The translations under genes and the position numbers were made by a program. The notes beneath the pieces are model-generated. The model did no database searches, was not told where the DNA came from, and saw only the letters and a program-made list of their open reading frames with translations. Of a DNA stretch of 64,000 bases, positions 51,450 to 62,900 are shown piece after piece (within the stretch, counting starts at the first letter, position 1; each line of letters begins with the position of its first letter). The DNA comes from Bin80 sp965208025 (GTDB taxonomy: Bacteria > Bacteroidota > Rhodothermia > Rhodothermales > Bin80), in NCBI GenBank assembly GCA_965208025.1, contig OZ242302.1, forward strand, positions 3,038,001-3,102,000, given 5' to 3'.

Positions 51450-53921
51450 CTATTCTTTCATAAGGAACTGGTCAAGGTTCAGGATGGTGTTCGCGACAAT
51501 GACCAAGGCGGCAAGTTCGTGTGAATCAGTTTCTCCAGTCATCGTGGTAGCATCTATCTCTCCACCTGTGTAATGAATGAATGAATTTTGATATAGGGAA
51601 GTAAGCACTTCAAGGGTGGTAAGATCCGGCTCGGTACCAAACGCATAGGTGTACCCAGTAGCAACAGGATGTTCGGAGAGGATCATTTTTTTGGCCAATC
51701 TCTGTGCTGCTTCAACGAAGACGGGATCATTCAGAGATACCAGCGCCTGCAAGGGAGTATTGGTTCGGATGCGTCGGGACAAACAAAATTCCCGACTCGG
51801 ACTGTCAAACGTTGCCATGGATGGATAGGGGACGGTGCGTCTCCAATAAGTATAAATTGCACGGCGATATCGGTCATCCCCATCACTGATTTCCCACTGA
51901 CGGCTATCATAAGGATTGTTCCAAAGCCCTTCAGGCTGGGGAGGCATCACACTGGGGCCATACATTCGCTGGCTTAAAAGACCGCTCACCCGTAGAGCTT
52001 GATCCCGGATTTGCTCCGCGCTCAATCGGAAACGCGGCCCCCGAGCCAGTAACCGATTGCGGGGATCCAACTCCAGTAATTCGTCAGTGACACGAGAGGA
52101 TTGGCGATACGTGGCAGAAAGTACGATGGAACGCAGGAAGGGCTTGATCTTCCATGAATGATCTTCCACAAAGCTGACGGCAAGAAAATCCAGGAGTTCA
52201 GGGTTTGAACGTTTCAGTCCCTGCGTTCCAAAATCTTCCAATGATTCAACAAGACCGATTCCGAATAATTGCTCCCAAAAACGGTTCACGGTTACTCGTG
52301 CGGTGAGAGGGTTCTCCCCACTGACTAACCATTGCGCCATTCCAAGACGATTGGGAGGGGAATCCAGTGCCAGAGGGGGGAGGGCATCTGGAGTGTCGGG
52401 CTCAACCGGGTCTCCTTTCAGCAGAAAACTTCCTCGCTCCATGGTGTGAGTCTGGCGCTGAAACGGAAGCTCTTTCATGATGGGAGTATGGATTGGGTTC
52501 AACGCTTGTAGTTCACGTTCCCGATCGGCTCTGTCGGACTGGAGACGTAAGAGGATCGGGTCATCGCTCGCATTCGCGTATGCCTGATCCAGTGTCCAGC
52601 GTTGTGCATCTCCCCGTTCGTCTTCCTGGACAGCGACCACACGCTTGACCTCATTCTGCTCCATCAGTGGGACACGCCCAATAACTTCGGGTTGGTGAAT
52701 GGTGGATTCCCATGCCCGACGGGAAGCAGCCAGTGAATCTGATCGTACTCTGGAAAGGATGGCATCATCTAGTTGATGAATTTCGTCAATCAGTGCATGT
52801 CCTTGGGAGGCTTGTTCATCCTCAAACAAGGGAAGCGTGGGGAACTCACTATCAAGATCACGATCTGCTGTACTATTAAAAAATGCAAAGAACTCAAAGT
52901 ACTCCTCATGAACAAATGGGTCATAGGGATGTCCGTGACATTGCGCACATGCAAAGGTGGTCCCTTGCCATACCTCCCAAGTCGTATTCACCCGATCCAC
53001 GACGGCCGCGACACGAAATTCCTCATTATCCGTACCTCCCTCGGTATTCGTCATCGTGTTACGGTGAAAGGCTGTTGCAATCAGCTGACTTTCCGTTGCA
53101 TCCGGAAGCAAATCTCCAGCTAACTGCTCAATCGTGAACTGGTCAAAGGGCATATCTTCATTGAAGGCCTGGATCAGCCAGTCCCTGTAGCGCCAAATGG
53201 TTCGACCAATATCTTTCTCGTAGCCTTGAGAATCAGCGTACCTTGCAAGATCCAACCACATTGCTGCCCAACGTTCGCCATAACTAGGTGAGGACAAAAT
53301 TGAATCCACATAGGATTCGTAGGAGCGTTCTCCGTTGACGCAGATCTGACTCACATCTTTGGGCGTTGGTGGCAGACCAATAAGATCCAGGGTAACTCTT
53401 CGTACCAGAACAGGACAGTCAGCCTCCGTCTGAGGGGTTAAACCAGAACGATCTAGCGAAGCAAGGACAAAATGATCCATGGGCTGCCGAACCCAGTTGA
53501 GATCAGATACGTCTGGTAGTGGAGGGCGCTCAGGTGCCACATACGCCCAGTGATCTTCCCAGAGAGCGCCTTGCTCAATCCAGGATTCCAGAGTTTCAAT
53601 TTCCTCTGGTGTAAGCGGAGCGCCATCTTTGGGCATTCGGTGAGTGGAATCGGTGAGTGTGACGCGTCGTAGGAGTTCGCTTTGGGCGGGTTTGAAAGGA
53701 ACGATTGCGGGGAGGCCTGATTCTGCTGTTGAGAGCGCCTCATGGCGGAAAAGTAAACTTAGCTCTCCCTGTCGACGGATGCCTCCATGACAATTCACAC
53801 ACCGCTCATTCAGGATCGGACGGACATGATCATTAAAGCTGATCTGGGGGCTTGATTGACAGCCTAGCAACAGGATGATCATACTGATCAGAGATGTGGT
53901 GAAGAGTCCAGAGCTTTTCAT
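51450..53921 (-). CDS. DUF1549/DUF1553 cytochrome c protein without LamG (copy C)
   Basis: An 823-residue exported lipoprotein (lipobox LLLGC, Cys21). The N-terminal PSCyt1 domain has the haem site CVNCH (41-45). DUF1549 covers about residues 140-350 and has a second CxxCH, CAQCH, at 325-329 followed by GHPYDPF. DUF1553 forms the C-terminus (LTARVTVNRFWEQLFGIGLV, FGTQGLKRSNPELLD, LRSIVLSATYRQSS, RTNTPLQALVSLNDPVFVEA). Unlike copies A and B there is no LamG-like insert between the two halves, only a spacer rich in charged residues. Start ATG 53921 overlaps the upstream DUF1501-B stop by 4 bp. Confidence 0.92.
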   Translation of the reverse strand: MKSSGLFTTSLISMIILLLGCQSSPQISFNDHVRPILNERCVNCHGGIRRQGELSLLFRHEALSTAESGLPAIVPFKPAQSELLRRVTLTDSTHRMPKDGAPLTPEEIETLESWIEQGALWEDHWAYVAPERPPLPDVSDLNWVRQPMDHFVLASLDRSGLTPQTEADCPVLVRRVTLDLIGLPPTPKDVSQICVNGERSYESYVDSILSSPSYGERWAAMWLDLARYADSQGYEKDIGRTIWRYRDWLIQAFNEDMPFDQFTIEQLAGDLLPDATESQLIATAFHRNTMTNTEGGTDNEEFRVAAVVDRVNTTWEVWQGTTFACAQCHGHPYDPFVHEEYFEFFAFFNSTADRDLDSEFPTLPLFEDEQASQGHALIDEIHQLDDAILSRVRSDSLAASRRAWESTIHQPEVIGRVPLMEQNEVKRVVAVQEDERGDAQRWTLDQAYANASDDPILLRLQSDRADRERELQALNPIHTPIMKELPFQRQTHTMERGSFLLKGDPVEPDTPDALPPLALDSPPNRLGMAQWLVSGENPLTARVTVNRFWEQLFGIGLVESLEDFGTQGLKRSNPELLDFLAVSFVEDHSWKIKPFLRSIVLSATYRQSSRVTDELLELDPRNRLLARGPRFRLSAEQIRDQALRVSGLLSQRMYGPSVMPPQPEGLWNNPYDSRQWEISDGDDRYRRAIYTYWRRTVPYPSMATFDSPSREFCLSRRIRTNTPLQALVSLNDPVFVEAAQRLAKKMILSEHPVATGYTYAFGTEPDLTTLEVLTSLYQNSFIHYTGGEIDATTMTGETDSHELAALVIVANTILNLDQFLMKE

Positions 53922-55330
53922 GCGATCAGAGAGGTCATCACGGTTCCATGAACATCAGTCAGACGAAAGCGACGGCCCTGATATTTGAATATAAGTTGTT
54001 CATGGTCTATCCCCAAAAGATACAAAAGAGTTGCTTGCAGATCATGTACATGGACGGAATCTCTGACAATATTGTATCCAAGTTCATCGGTCTCACCATA
54101 GCTCATTCCTGAACGTATCCCTCCTCCAGCCATCCACATGGAAAAGCATCTGGGATGATGATCTCGTCCATAGTCGGTATCCGTCAAGCGTCCTTGACAG
54201 TAGTTCGTACGTCCAAACTCTCCACCCCAAATCACCAATGTATCATCCAGCATTCCCCGCTGCTTCAAGTCCATGACTAGTGCAGCGGAAGGTTGATCCG
54301 TTTCCTTTGCCTGGATTTGGATTCCCGAGGGCAGACCACCATGGTGGTCCCAGCCTTGATGAAAAAGCTGAATGAAGCGTACCCCTCGCTCGGCCAGCCG
54401 CCGGACAAGGAGGCAATTGGCAGCAAAGGTCCCTGGCTCTCTTGCGTCGGAGCCATAGAGATCAAAGATATGCTTGGGTTCATCAGAAAGATCCATGACT
54501 TCGGGGATAGAGGTCTGCATCCGATAGGCCATTTCATACTGGGCAATCCGGGATTCAATTCGTTCCCAATAAGGGGTTCCTTCCTTGAGGGAATGCAACT
54601 CCCGTAGTCGGTCAAGCTGCTTGCGACGCTGTTCGGGGGAGAGTCCATCGGGATCCCGTAAGTACAGCACTGGATCAAGTCCACTCCGGAATTGGACACC
54701 TTGATGCTCGGAGGGCAAAAATCCATTCCCCCACAGGCGGGCATACAGAGGCTGCCCCGATTTATCCTTTGTGATCAGTACACAGAATGCTGGCAGGTTT
54801 TCATTCTCTGATCCAAGTCCGTAACTCAGCCACGATCCGAAGGACGGACGACCAGCGATCTGGGACCCAGTAAGAAAAAACGTGATTGCTGGGTCATGAT
54901 TAATCGCTTCGGTATGCATGGACTTGACAATACATAACTCATCTACCACTCTTGCCGTGTAAGGCATTAGTTCACTAACCCATGCACCGCTTTCTCCATG
55001 CTGAGCGAACCCAAAGTGGGAGCGAGCCAAAGGAAGAGAATTCTGAAACCCAGTCATCCCAGTTAATCGCTGTCCTTTTCGTACAGATTCAGGTAATTCC
55101 TGCCCGTGTAAAGCATTCACCTTGGGCTTGTAATCAAACAATTCAAATTGGGAGGGGCCACCACTCTGAAAGAGGTAAATAATGCGCTTGGCGCGAGGGA
55201 CTCGCTGTTGACTCGCGGCAAGAACTGGATTAAGTAGAGAGGAAAGAGCAAATCCTCCTAAACCCATCCCTAACCGTTCCAGAAATTGTCGCCTGGAACT
55301 CACAGAATTATAGTTCGAACATTCGTGCAT
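53918..55330 (-). CDS. DUF1501 family protein, Tat-exported (copy B)
   Basis: A 470-residue Tat substrate (SRRQFLERLGMGLGGFALSS) of the alkaline phosphatase superfamily. It shares with copy A the blocks YLFQSGGPSQFELFDYKP, HGESGAWVSELMPYTARVVD, FIQLFHQGWDHHGGLP and GGEFGRTNYCQG, followed by DYGRDHHPRCFSMWMAGGG. It clearly resembles copy A more than copy C, suggesting a later duplication. Its ATG overlaps the upstream DUF1553-B stop by one base (TGATG), and its own stop overlaps the start of DUF1553-C by 4 bp. Confidence 0.92.
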   Translation of the reverse strand: MHECSNYNSVSSRRQFLERLGMGLGGFALSSLLNPVLAASQQRVPRAKRIIYLFQSGGPSQFELFDYKPKVNALHGQELPESVRKGQRLTGMTGFQNSLPLARSHFGFAQHGESGAWVSELMPYTARVVDELCIVKSMHTEAINHDPAITFFLTGSQIAGRPSFGSWLSYGLGSENENLPAFCVLITKDKSGQPLYARLWGNGFLPSEHQGVQFRSGLDPVLYLRDPDGLSPEQRRKQLDRLRELHSLKEGTPYWERIESRIAQYEMAYRMQTSIPEVMDLSDEPKHIFDLYGSDAREPGTFAANCLLVRRLAERGVRFIQLFHQGWDHHGGLPSGIQIQAKETDQPSAALVMDLKQRGMLDDTLVIWGGEFGRTNYCQGRLTDTDYGRDHHPRCFSMWMAGGGIRSGMSYGETDELGYNIVRDSVHVHDLQATLLYLLGIDHEQLIFKYQGRRFRLTDVHGTVMTSLIA

Positions 55331-58300
55331 CAGTACGTCTCCAAAGACTCATCAAAAGAGAAAAGTGCATTCACCACCATCGTCATTGCGGCCCAGTGTA
55401 CAGGGTCTGGGTTGACATTCACGGGTGATGCTCCCGTCTCAAGAAAGTCCAGTGCTTCCTCAGGATTTTGGGAAAACATCTGGAGTTGGTCGGCATAGAG
55501 TGCTGTCAGGGTTTCCAATTCGGATGGAGTAGGTCGTCGCCCTGTCAGGGCCCGGAATCCCAGTTGAATTGGAGCATCAACCCCATCCAATTGGAGCATC
55601 CGTTCGGCTAAGTGACGGGCTGCTTCCACATATTGAGGATCATTCAGTAAGACCAGCGCTTGCATTGGAGTCATAGTTCGCTGACGCCGCAGAACGCATT
55701 GTGCACGGGTCGGCATGTCAAATGTGATCAGCGACGGAGGTGGGGAGGTGCGTTTATAGAATGTATAAAGTGTTCGGCGGTACAGGTCACTCCCTGAACC
55801 CTGATCATAAGAGATTCCAGACTTTTCTTTCCAAAGCCCCTCTGGTTGATACGGTTTGACAGGAGGTCCGCCAACCTTTCGGTCAAGCAACCCACTGACC
55901 GCGAGCGCTTGGTCTCGAATCATTTCTGCACGAAGACGAAGACGAGGCCCACGGGCAAGGAACACATTCTCTGGATCAAGCTCCAGGAGTTCAGGCGTTG
56001 GTTCAGACTCCTGCCGATAGGTTGCACTGGTCACAATCAGGCGTTGCATCGCCTTGATATCCCAGTCCAGAGTGATGAATGTGGCTGCAAGATAATCAAG
56101 GAGGGCAGGAAAGGATGGAAGCGCTCCCTGAAAGCCAAAATCTTCGGGAGTAGCCACAATTCCCGTCCCAAAGTATTTTTGCCAATATCGGTTCACTGCG
56201 ACGCGGGCAGTCAGGGGATGTTCGGGGCTAAATAGCCATTCGGCCAGTCCAAGGCGGGTGTTCGGCAGATGATCTGGAAAGGGCAAGATTGCCTCTGGTG
56301 TATGCGGGGCAATCGGTTGCCCTTTTGCATCATACTGGCCGCGGTCGAGAATGTAAGCTTCTTGCGGCATCTCCATTTCTTGCATCACCATAATTTCCGG
56401 GATATTCTCAAGTAGATCATTCTCCGTTCTTCGCAGATGTTGAAGGTGATCATTTGCACTCTGCCACGGAACAACTTCGTGGGCAAGATACCATTGGAAC
56501 AGATCCTTTGAATCTATGGGTAGATCCTCTTTACCCGCCAGACGAGCAATCTCAAATCCAGAGAGCCATTGGTCAAAGAGTAGAAGGTCATCCACCGCTC
56601 CTCCGCGTAACCCGCTATCCCGGAACCGGTAGCCAATCTGCAAAGGGACATCCAAATCTTTGTAGGTGATTGTCCGGGTTAGGCCATTACGGATCACATC
56701 CACATCAACCGGAAGCCCATTGAGATAAAGTTTGAGGCCCGAACTACGACTGGATCCGTCGTAGGTCATCGCAATGTGTGACCATTCCCCCAATGGGATA
56801 GCGGTACTGGTTTTGATGCGCAAAGAGTTTTCAGGCCACATATGTGCCAGTTGGGCAATCAGGTGTGCGCCTTGAAGAGCAAGTTCCCAGCCCCGACTTC
56901 CCGCATCCCATGTGGCGTGCGTCCTGTGAATGATCATCCCTGTTTCCTCACTTGGGCGAATCCAAAGGCTGAGAGAAAACGGATCGGTTCGGCGAAAATT
57001 TCCCTGACCTGAAAATTGAACCCCACTTTCGCCATCAAAGGCCATCGCATTCCCAGAGTGACCTGCAACAAGGGAGGGGCTGAATACCACGGTACCATTT
57101 ACCCGCCTGCCCCCGCTGCATTCAAGCGTCTGATCGTCCAGATACTCAAATGAGCAGTTCAGGAGCGGGGTTGGCGGCGGAATGGGTTGGCCCGATTCCT
57201 TCCAAGCCTGAAAGCCCAGTTGGGAAACGTTCGCTAAATCATCAAGTGCACGTTCGACGGTTCTGATTTGAAGGGCAAGGGACTCAAGTTCCTCTTCTTG
57301 GTGTGGTAGAGGCAGATCAAGAGCAGGGACAGGTACCGCATTGGTGAAATGGCTCGTCTGTCCTGCTTCGTCAATATTATTGAAAAAGCTGAAAAGCCCA
57401 TAATAATTGGTCTGGGTAATGGGATCATATTTATGATCATGGCATCTGGCACACTCCAGCGTAAGCCCCATGAAGGCAGTTCCAAACGTGTTGACCCGAT
57501 CCGCTACATACTCTGTACGAAACTCTTCATCTATACTACCTCCCTCATTGGTTTGTCGGTGGTTACGGTTGAAGGTAGTCGCTAGTCGCTGTTCAGTGGT
57601 AGCATTTGGTACGAGGTCACCTGCGAGTTGCAGTGTTCCGAATGCGTTGAAGGGTAGATTCTGGTTATAGGCATTGACGATCCAGTCTCTCCAAGGCCAG
57701 ACATATCTGTCTCGATCATTTTGGTAGCCGTGCGTATCCGCATATCTGGCAATATCAAGCCAACTTGCTGCCATATGCTCCCCGTACGCGGGGGAATCAA
57801 GGAGGCGGTCAACGACAGCCTCATAAGCATGGGAGGTGGTGTCTGCGAGAAAACGGTCCATCTCTTCCAGTGTCGGAGGAAGCCCGGTCAAGTCAAATGT
57901 CACACGTCGAAGGAGGGTGCTTCGGTCGGCCATTGGGGCTGGAGTCAACTTCTTTTGTTCAAGTTCAGACAGGACAAAGTAGTCAATGTCGTTGATTGGC
58001 CAGTCAGATTGGACTACATCGGGAAGGGGAGGGCTGACAGGGGGCAAGAAACTCCAGTGGGGTTTCCATTGGGCCCCCTGATCAATCCATTTGGCAATCA
58101 GTGTAATCTCGTGATTGGATAGAGAAAGGTTAGATTCTGGGGGTGGCATCTTCACATCAGGATCCAAAGAACGAATGCGGGTGACAAGTTGACTCTTGTT
58201 CGCATTTCGCGGCACGATTGCATATCCACCAGAGGTTAGCCGGTTCTGCGTGGAGGAGACCTCATCATCCAGACGGAGATCCGCCTGTCTTGCATTGGCA

Positions 58301-58494
58301 TCGGGGCCGTGACATGCATAACATCGATCGGAGAGGATCGGACGGATATGGAAATTATAGTCTACGATCTCTGGCAGCATGGCACTCTCGAGAGTGGATG
58401 AACGGCTACACCCGAGCGTGGTCAGCAGAAGAAGGCAAACTGCACTGAGTTTACATCTATGCAAGAAGATCCTGAACCACATGACCGTGTACAT
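55330..58494 (-). CDS. DUF1549/DUF1553 cytochrome c protein with LamG-like insert (copy B)
   Basis: A 1054-residue exported lipoprotein with lipobox LTTLGC (Cys29). The first CxxCH is CYACH at 58-62 in the PSCyt1 domain, and the second is CARCH at 348-352 in DUF1549 (LECARCHDHKYDPI). A jelly-roll LamG/concanavalin-like domain occupies about residues 470-640 (SFEYLDDQTLECSGG to DDLLLFDQWLSGFEIARLAG), then DUF1553 with RVAVNRYWQKYFGTGIVATP and ARGPRLRLRAEMIRDQALAV. The LamG-type domain suggests carbohydrate or protein binding. Start at 58494 overlaps DUF1501-A by 38 bp; ATG 58482 is an alternative. Confidence 0.92.
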   Translation of the reverse strand: MYTVMWFRIFLHRCKLSAVCLLLLTTLGCSRSSTLESAMLPEIVDYNFHIRPILSDRCYACHGPDANARQADLRLDDEVSSTQNRLTSGGYAIVPRNANKSQLVTRIRSLDPDVKMPPPESNLSLSNHEITLIAKWIDQGAQWKPHWSFLPPVSPPLPDVVQSDWPINDIDYFVLSELEQKKLTPAPMADRSTLLRRVTFDLTGLPPTLEEMDRFLADTTSHAYEAVVDRLLDSPAYGEHMAASWLDIARYADTHGYQNDRDRYVWPWRDWIVNAYNQNLPFNAFGTLQLAGDLVPNATTEQRLATTFNRNHRQTNEGGSIDEEFRTEYVADRVNTFGTAFMGLTLECARCHDHKYDPITQTNYYGLFSFFNNIDEAGQTSHFTNAVPVPALDLPLPHQEEELESLALQIRTVERALDDLANVSQLGFQAWKESGQPIPPPTPLLNCSFEYLDDQTLECSGGRRVNGTVVFSPSLVAGHSGNAMAFDGESGVQFSGQGNFRRTDPFSLSLWIRPSEETGMIIHRTHATWDAGSRGWELALQGAHLIAQLAHMWPENSLRIKTSTAIPLGEWSHIAMTYDGSSRSSGLKLYLNGLPVDVDVIRNGLTRTITYKDLDVPLQIGYRFRDSGLRGGAVDDLLLFDQWLSGFEIARLAGKEDLPIDSKDLFQWYLAHEVVPWQSANDHLQHLRRTENDLLENIPEIMVMQEMEMPQEAYILDRGQYDAKGQPIAPHTPEAILPFPDHLPNTRLGLAEWLFSPEHPLTARVAVNRYWQKYFGTGIVATPEDFGFQGALPSFPALLDYLAATFITLDWDIKAMQRLIVTSATYRQESEPTPELLELDPENVFLARGPRLRLRAEMIRDQALAVSGLLDRKVGGPPVKPYQPEGLWKEKSGISYDQGSGSDLYRRTLYTFYKRTSPPPSLITFDMPTRAQCVLRRQRTMTPMQALVLLNDPQYVEAARHLAERMLQLDGVDAPIQLGFRALTGRRPTPSELETLTALYADQLQMFSQNPEEALDFLETGASPVNVNPDPVHWAAMTMVVNALFSFDESLETY

Positions 58495-59917
58495 CTGTTA
58501 ATCGAAATCTTCGTCCTTGATGCCGGAAAATGAGTCGCTCATGGTCAATCCCCAAGAGATGCAGAACGGTTGCCTGAAAGTCATGAACATGAACAGGGTT
58601 CTCGGTAATATTGTAGCCAAGTTCATCCGTTGCTCCATAGGTCATCCCTGATTTGACTCCCCCGCCAGCCATCCAGATCGTAAAGCATCTTGGATGATGA
58701 TCCCGCCCGTAGTTTGTCTCGGTCAGCGTCCCTTGGGAATAGTTGGTACGTCCGAACTCACCGCCCCAGATAACTAATGTATCATCTAGCAGTCCACGTT
58801 GTTTCAAGTCCATGACGAGTGCGGCGGATGGCTGATCGGTATCTTTGCATTGCAGTGCAATATCTTGGGGAAGATTTCCATGCTGATCCCATCCCATGTG
58901 GTAGAGTTGGATGAACCGCACATCACGCTCGGCGAGGCGCCGCGCCAGAAGACAGTTCGCGGCATAGGATCCAGGAACACGCGCAGCATCTCCATAGAGT
59001 TCAAATGTAGACTCAGGCTCATCAGTAAGATCTGTAACCTCGGGTACAGAGGTCTGCATTCGGTACGCCATTTCGTACTGAGCAATGCGGGATTGAATTG
59101 CAGGATCTCCACTTCTCTGATAGTGCATTTCATTCAAGTGGGCCAACTGCCTGAGCATGCTTCGGCGATCATCAGATCCGAGGCCGGGGGGATTATTCAG
59201 ATACAACACGGGATCACCACTGGATCGAAATTGAACCCCTTGATGAAGAGCAGCCAGAAATCCGTTCCCCCAAAGCCGTGAATAGATCGGCTGCGGCCGT
59301 TGGAGTCCACGAGACAGGAGAACGCAAAAGGTCGGAAGATCTTCGTTGGCACTTCCCAAGCCATAACTCAGCCAAGCCCCCATACTAGGACGACCGGGTT
59401 GTTGGGATCCCGTCTGAAAAAATGTGATCGCGGGATCGTGATTGATCGCTTCGGTATACATGGATTTCACGATGCAGAGTTCGTCGGCAATCTTTGAAGT
59501 ATACGGAAGGAGGTCACTCATCCATGCACCGCTATTCCCATGCTGAGCAAATGGATAGATCGTAGGTGCCAAGGGGAGTGAATTCTGGTTGGCTGTCATC
59601 CCTGTCAGACGCTGTCCCATCCGAATCGATTCGGGCAGATCCTGACCGCGTTGCAATGTCAAGGTAGGCTTGTAATCAAAGAGTTCAAGTTGAGAGGGTC
59701 CACCGCTCTGAAATAGGTAAATGACTCTCCGCGCCTTAGGAGCGAAATGAGGTGAGCGCAGAACTCCTTCCAGAGCATCTCCGGTGGAACGTGTATCGGA
59801 TGGAGGTGCACAGCCCATCAGGGATGCAAGGGCAGTCCCACCAATTCCCAGACTGAGTCTGGAAAAGAAATGCCGCCGGTTCATCAGACATCCGGCATCA
59901 TACAATGGATCAGTCAT
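58457..59917 (-). CDS. DUF1501 family protein, Tat-exported (copy A)
   Basis: A 486-residue protein with a Tat signal NRRHFFSRLSLGIGGTALAS that ends in LMGC, so it may be both Tat-exported and lipidated. The conserved blocks are the same as in copy B: YLFQSGGPSQLELFDYKP, HGNSGAWMSDLLPYTSKIAD, FIQLYHMGWDQHG, GGEFGRTNYSQG and NYGRDHHPRCFTIWMAGGG. The ATG at 59917 overlaps the upstream DUF1553-A stop as ATGA; an internal start at 59884 would begin just before the Arg pair. The metal-ligand-like His and Asp residues are retained, but the reaction is unknown. Confidence 0.92.
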   Translation of the reverse strand: MTDPLYDAGCLMNRRHFFSRLSLGIGGTALASLMGCAPPSDTRSTGDALEGVLRSPHFAPKARRVIYLFQSGGPSQLELFDYKPTLTLQRGQDLPESIRMGQRLTGMTANQNSLPLAPTIYPFAQHGNSGAWMSDLLPYTSKIADELCIVKSMYTEAINHDPAITFFQTGSQQPGRPSMGAWLSYGLGSANEDLPTFCVLLSRGLQRPQPIYSRLWGNGFLAALHQGVQFRSSGDPVLYLNNPPGLGSDDRRSMLRQLAHLNEMHYQRSGDPAIQSRIAQYEMAYRMQTSVPEVTDLTDEPESTFELYGDAARVPGSYAANCLLARRLAERDVRFIQLYHMGWDQHGNLPQDIALQCKDTDQPSAALVMDLKQRGLLDDTLVIWGGEFGRTNYSQGTLTETNYGRDHHPRCFTIWMAGGGVKSGMTYGATDELGYNITENPVHVHDFQATVLHLLGIDHERLIFRHQGRRFRLTDVHGHVVQDLLA

Positions 59918-62900
59918 CGGTGTTGGGCTTCATCTAGATTCATGATAGTGCTCGTCACCACGGTCATCGCTGCCAGCGTCAAGACATTGGAGGGGTTTGT
60001 GACCGGATGGATCCCAACGGAAACCAACTCGTTCGCACTCATCGGGTCTTGTTCAAATTCGGTCATTTGCTCATTCAGAAGACGGGTCAATGCATCCAAC
60101 TCTGCTTCATCTGCTCTTCTGGAGGTAAGCCAGCGGAATGCCGTATCAATCTGCTTTCGATGATCCGCTGATTCATCACCGAGAACTCGAGATGCCAGAG
60201 CGCGGGATGCTTCTACGTACTGTGGGTCGTTTAGAAGGACCAAAGATTGGAGAGGCGTTGCCGTGGCTTGTCGGTCCACTGTACAGACGGAGCGATCGGG
60301 AGCATCAAAGGTCAGCATTGCTGGCGGCGGAATGGTACGCTTCCAGTAGGTGTACAGGCTCCGCCGGTGCAGATCAGGTCCAGGACGATAACGATTTTCT
60401 CCAATCTGATTCGCAAGAGCTTTCCAGAGACCTTCGGGCTGATAGGGTCGAACGGGCTCTCCCCCAAGTTCAGGATTGAGAAGTCCGCTCACATATAAGG
60501 CATTATCCCGTATCATTTCGGCAGATAATCGTTTCCGAGGTGCACGAGCCAAGAGGTGATTTTCTGGATCTTGTTGCAGGAGTGTCCGGGATAGATGACT
60601 ACTCTGTCGGTAGGTAGAAGAAAGAACAATCCGCTTGATGATATTTTTGATATCATATCCAGATTCAATGAATTGAACCGCCAAGTAATCAAGCAGGGCG
60701 GGATGTGAGGGGAAAGCACCTTGGTTCCCAAAATCTTCAGGGGTATGCACCAGACCGGTTCCAAAAAATAATTGCCAGATGCGATTGACCGCAACGCGCG
60801 CGGTCAATGGGTTGTCTTCATGCGTCAGCCAATGGGCCAGACCTAACCGATTACGGGGCAACTCTTCGGGGTAGGGCAAAATGGCGTTAGGGACACTTGG
60901 AAAAACAGAATCCAATGGAGCGTCATACGCGCCACGATCCAGTACATGTGCATAGCGGGGAGTAGGCCTCTCCTCCATGATCATCACATGGGGAATCTGT
61001 CTAACATTGCGACGCAGGCGATCCAAGGATGCAATTGCGGATTGGAATTCAGGATCATGATGCGACTGATAATGGTCGGCAGGGTTGGGGACAGTTGATT
61101 GATCTGCCAGATAGGCGACTTCCACATCGGTGAGAATGCGGGTATGAATCCGCAGATCATCCATGGCTCCCCCCTTCATCCCTTCAATCTCATCTGACGT
61201 TTGGTTCCGCGGAGTCCAGTGCCCGGCCAGTAGCCCGTTTCCATTCAGAATACTATTGCGCTGGAGCGTATCATCAAGGAAGCGTACATTGCTTTGACTC
61301 CCATCAATATACAGATTGACTCCATCTGCCTGTCCGCTTCCGTCATAGGTTGCTGCCACATGTACCCACGAATTTGGAGGAACGGTACGGGTGGAGGCAA
61401 CCGTAATCTGATGTTCAGGATCGTGAATGAGCCGAAGTTGCAGTCGTCCACTAGATGATCGGATCAGATCATAGCCACTACGTTTTTGTTCACCGTTTCG
61501 TTTGGAAAGCAGTGCAACAGATTTTGAATGAGGTTGGACAAATATCCAGGAACTTAATGAGAACCGATCATGCCAATCAAAGTCTGCCTCGGGTCCCAGA
61601 TTAAGAAAATTCTCGCCATCAAAGGCGAGTGCTCCAATTCGTTTTCCTTCAATCAGTTGAGGTGGATCAAGTACATCTTCAAGCCCGGTATTGGCGTAAC
61701 CATGGAGGCCTTGATTGGCAGGGGAGACCAGACTCTGTAAACTGTCGAATGGCAGATAAGCCAAGAGACCAGATTCAAGTGAGATTGATGGTACAGGGAT
61801 CCAGTCTATGGGTGGGGTCGGCTGGGGCCACGATTGAACCACTTGTTCAAGGGAATCAATGCTCGCGTTGGTTTGAAGGATACGTGTTTCCAGATCGGGA
61901 TCTTCCAGACGGATAGATGGCTTTGGTGCGAGATCAAAATAACTGATCTGCGCCTGTTCGTCAATCCCGTTGAAGAAGGCAAACATACTATAATATTCTT
62001 CTTGCAGAATCGGATCATACTTATGGTCATGACACCGGGCACATTCCATGGTGATCCCGAGGAATGCAGTCGCCGTCGTATTGGTACGATCGGCTGCGTA
62101 CTCAGTCAGATATTCTTCTGCGACAACGCCCCCTTCTTGTGTGATGGCATGATTGCGGTTAAATCCGGTTGCCAGACGTTGCTCAAAGGTAGCATCGGGA
62201 AGCAGGTCTCCAGCAATCTGCCAAGTAACAAAGTCATCATAGGGAAGATTCTGATTGAAGGCACGCACAACCCAATCGCGCCACGGCCACATTGTTCGTG
62301 GGCGGTCATCCTGATATCCATGTGTATCCGCATAGCGAGCAAGATCCAGCCACATGGAAGTCATTCGCTCTCCGTAAGATGGGCGGGACAATAGTTCATC
62401 CACCACCCGATCGTAAGCGTTCGGTCGGGGATCAGCCAGAAACGAGTTCAGTTCATCAATCGTTGGCGGCAACCCTGTCAAATCAAAGGTGACGCGGCGA
62501 AGAAGTTCGCTTTTCTCAGCTTCTACGGAGGGATAGAGCCCCGCTGACTCAATTTTATGCAATACAAATGAATCAAGTGGATCATGTACCCATGCCTTGG
62601 CTTGGACTTCGGGAGGAATTTTGGCTACGGGGGGAATGAATGCCCAGTGTGGTTTCCAAGTGGCTCCCTGATTAATCCATTTCCGAATGAGAGAGATCTC
62701 ATGATCAGACAAGGACAGGTTGCTTTCTAGCGGGGGCATTCGCCGTCTGGGGTCGTCACTGGAAATATGTTCAGTCAAGACACTAGCATCGGCATTCCCA
62801 GGTAGAATGATTCGCCGCGTAGAGTCGTCTCTGCTAACGCCATAGGCACCCTCCTGAGTATCAAGTCTTAGATTTGCTTGGCGAGCCCGATCATCTGGCC

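Noticed and set aside
55846..62394. Long antisense open frames opposite the DUF1553 and DUF1501 genes (for example 58799-59281 and 61834-62394)
   Set aside because: They mirror the codon pattern of strongly supported genes on the other strand and show no domains.
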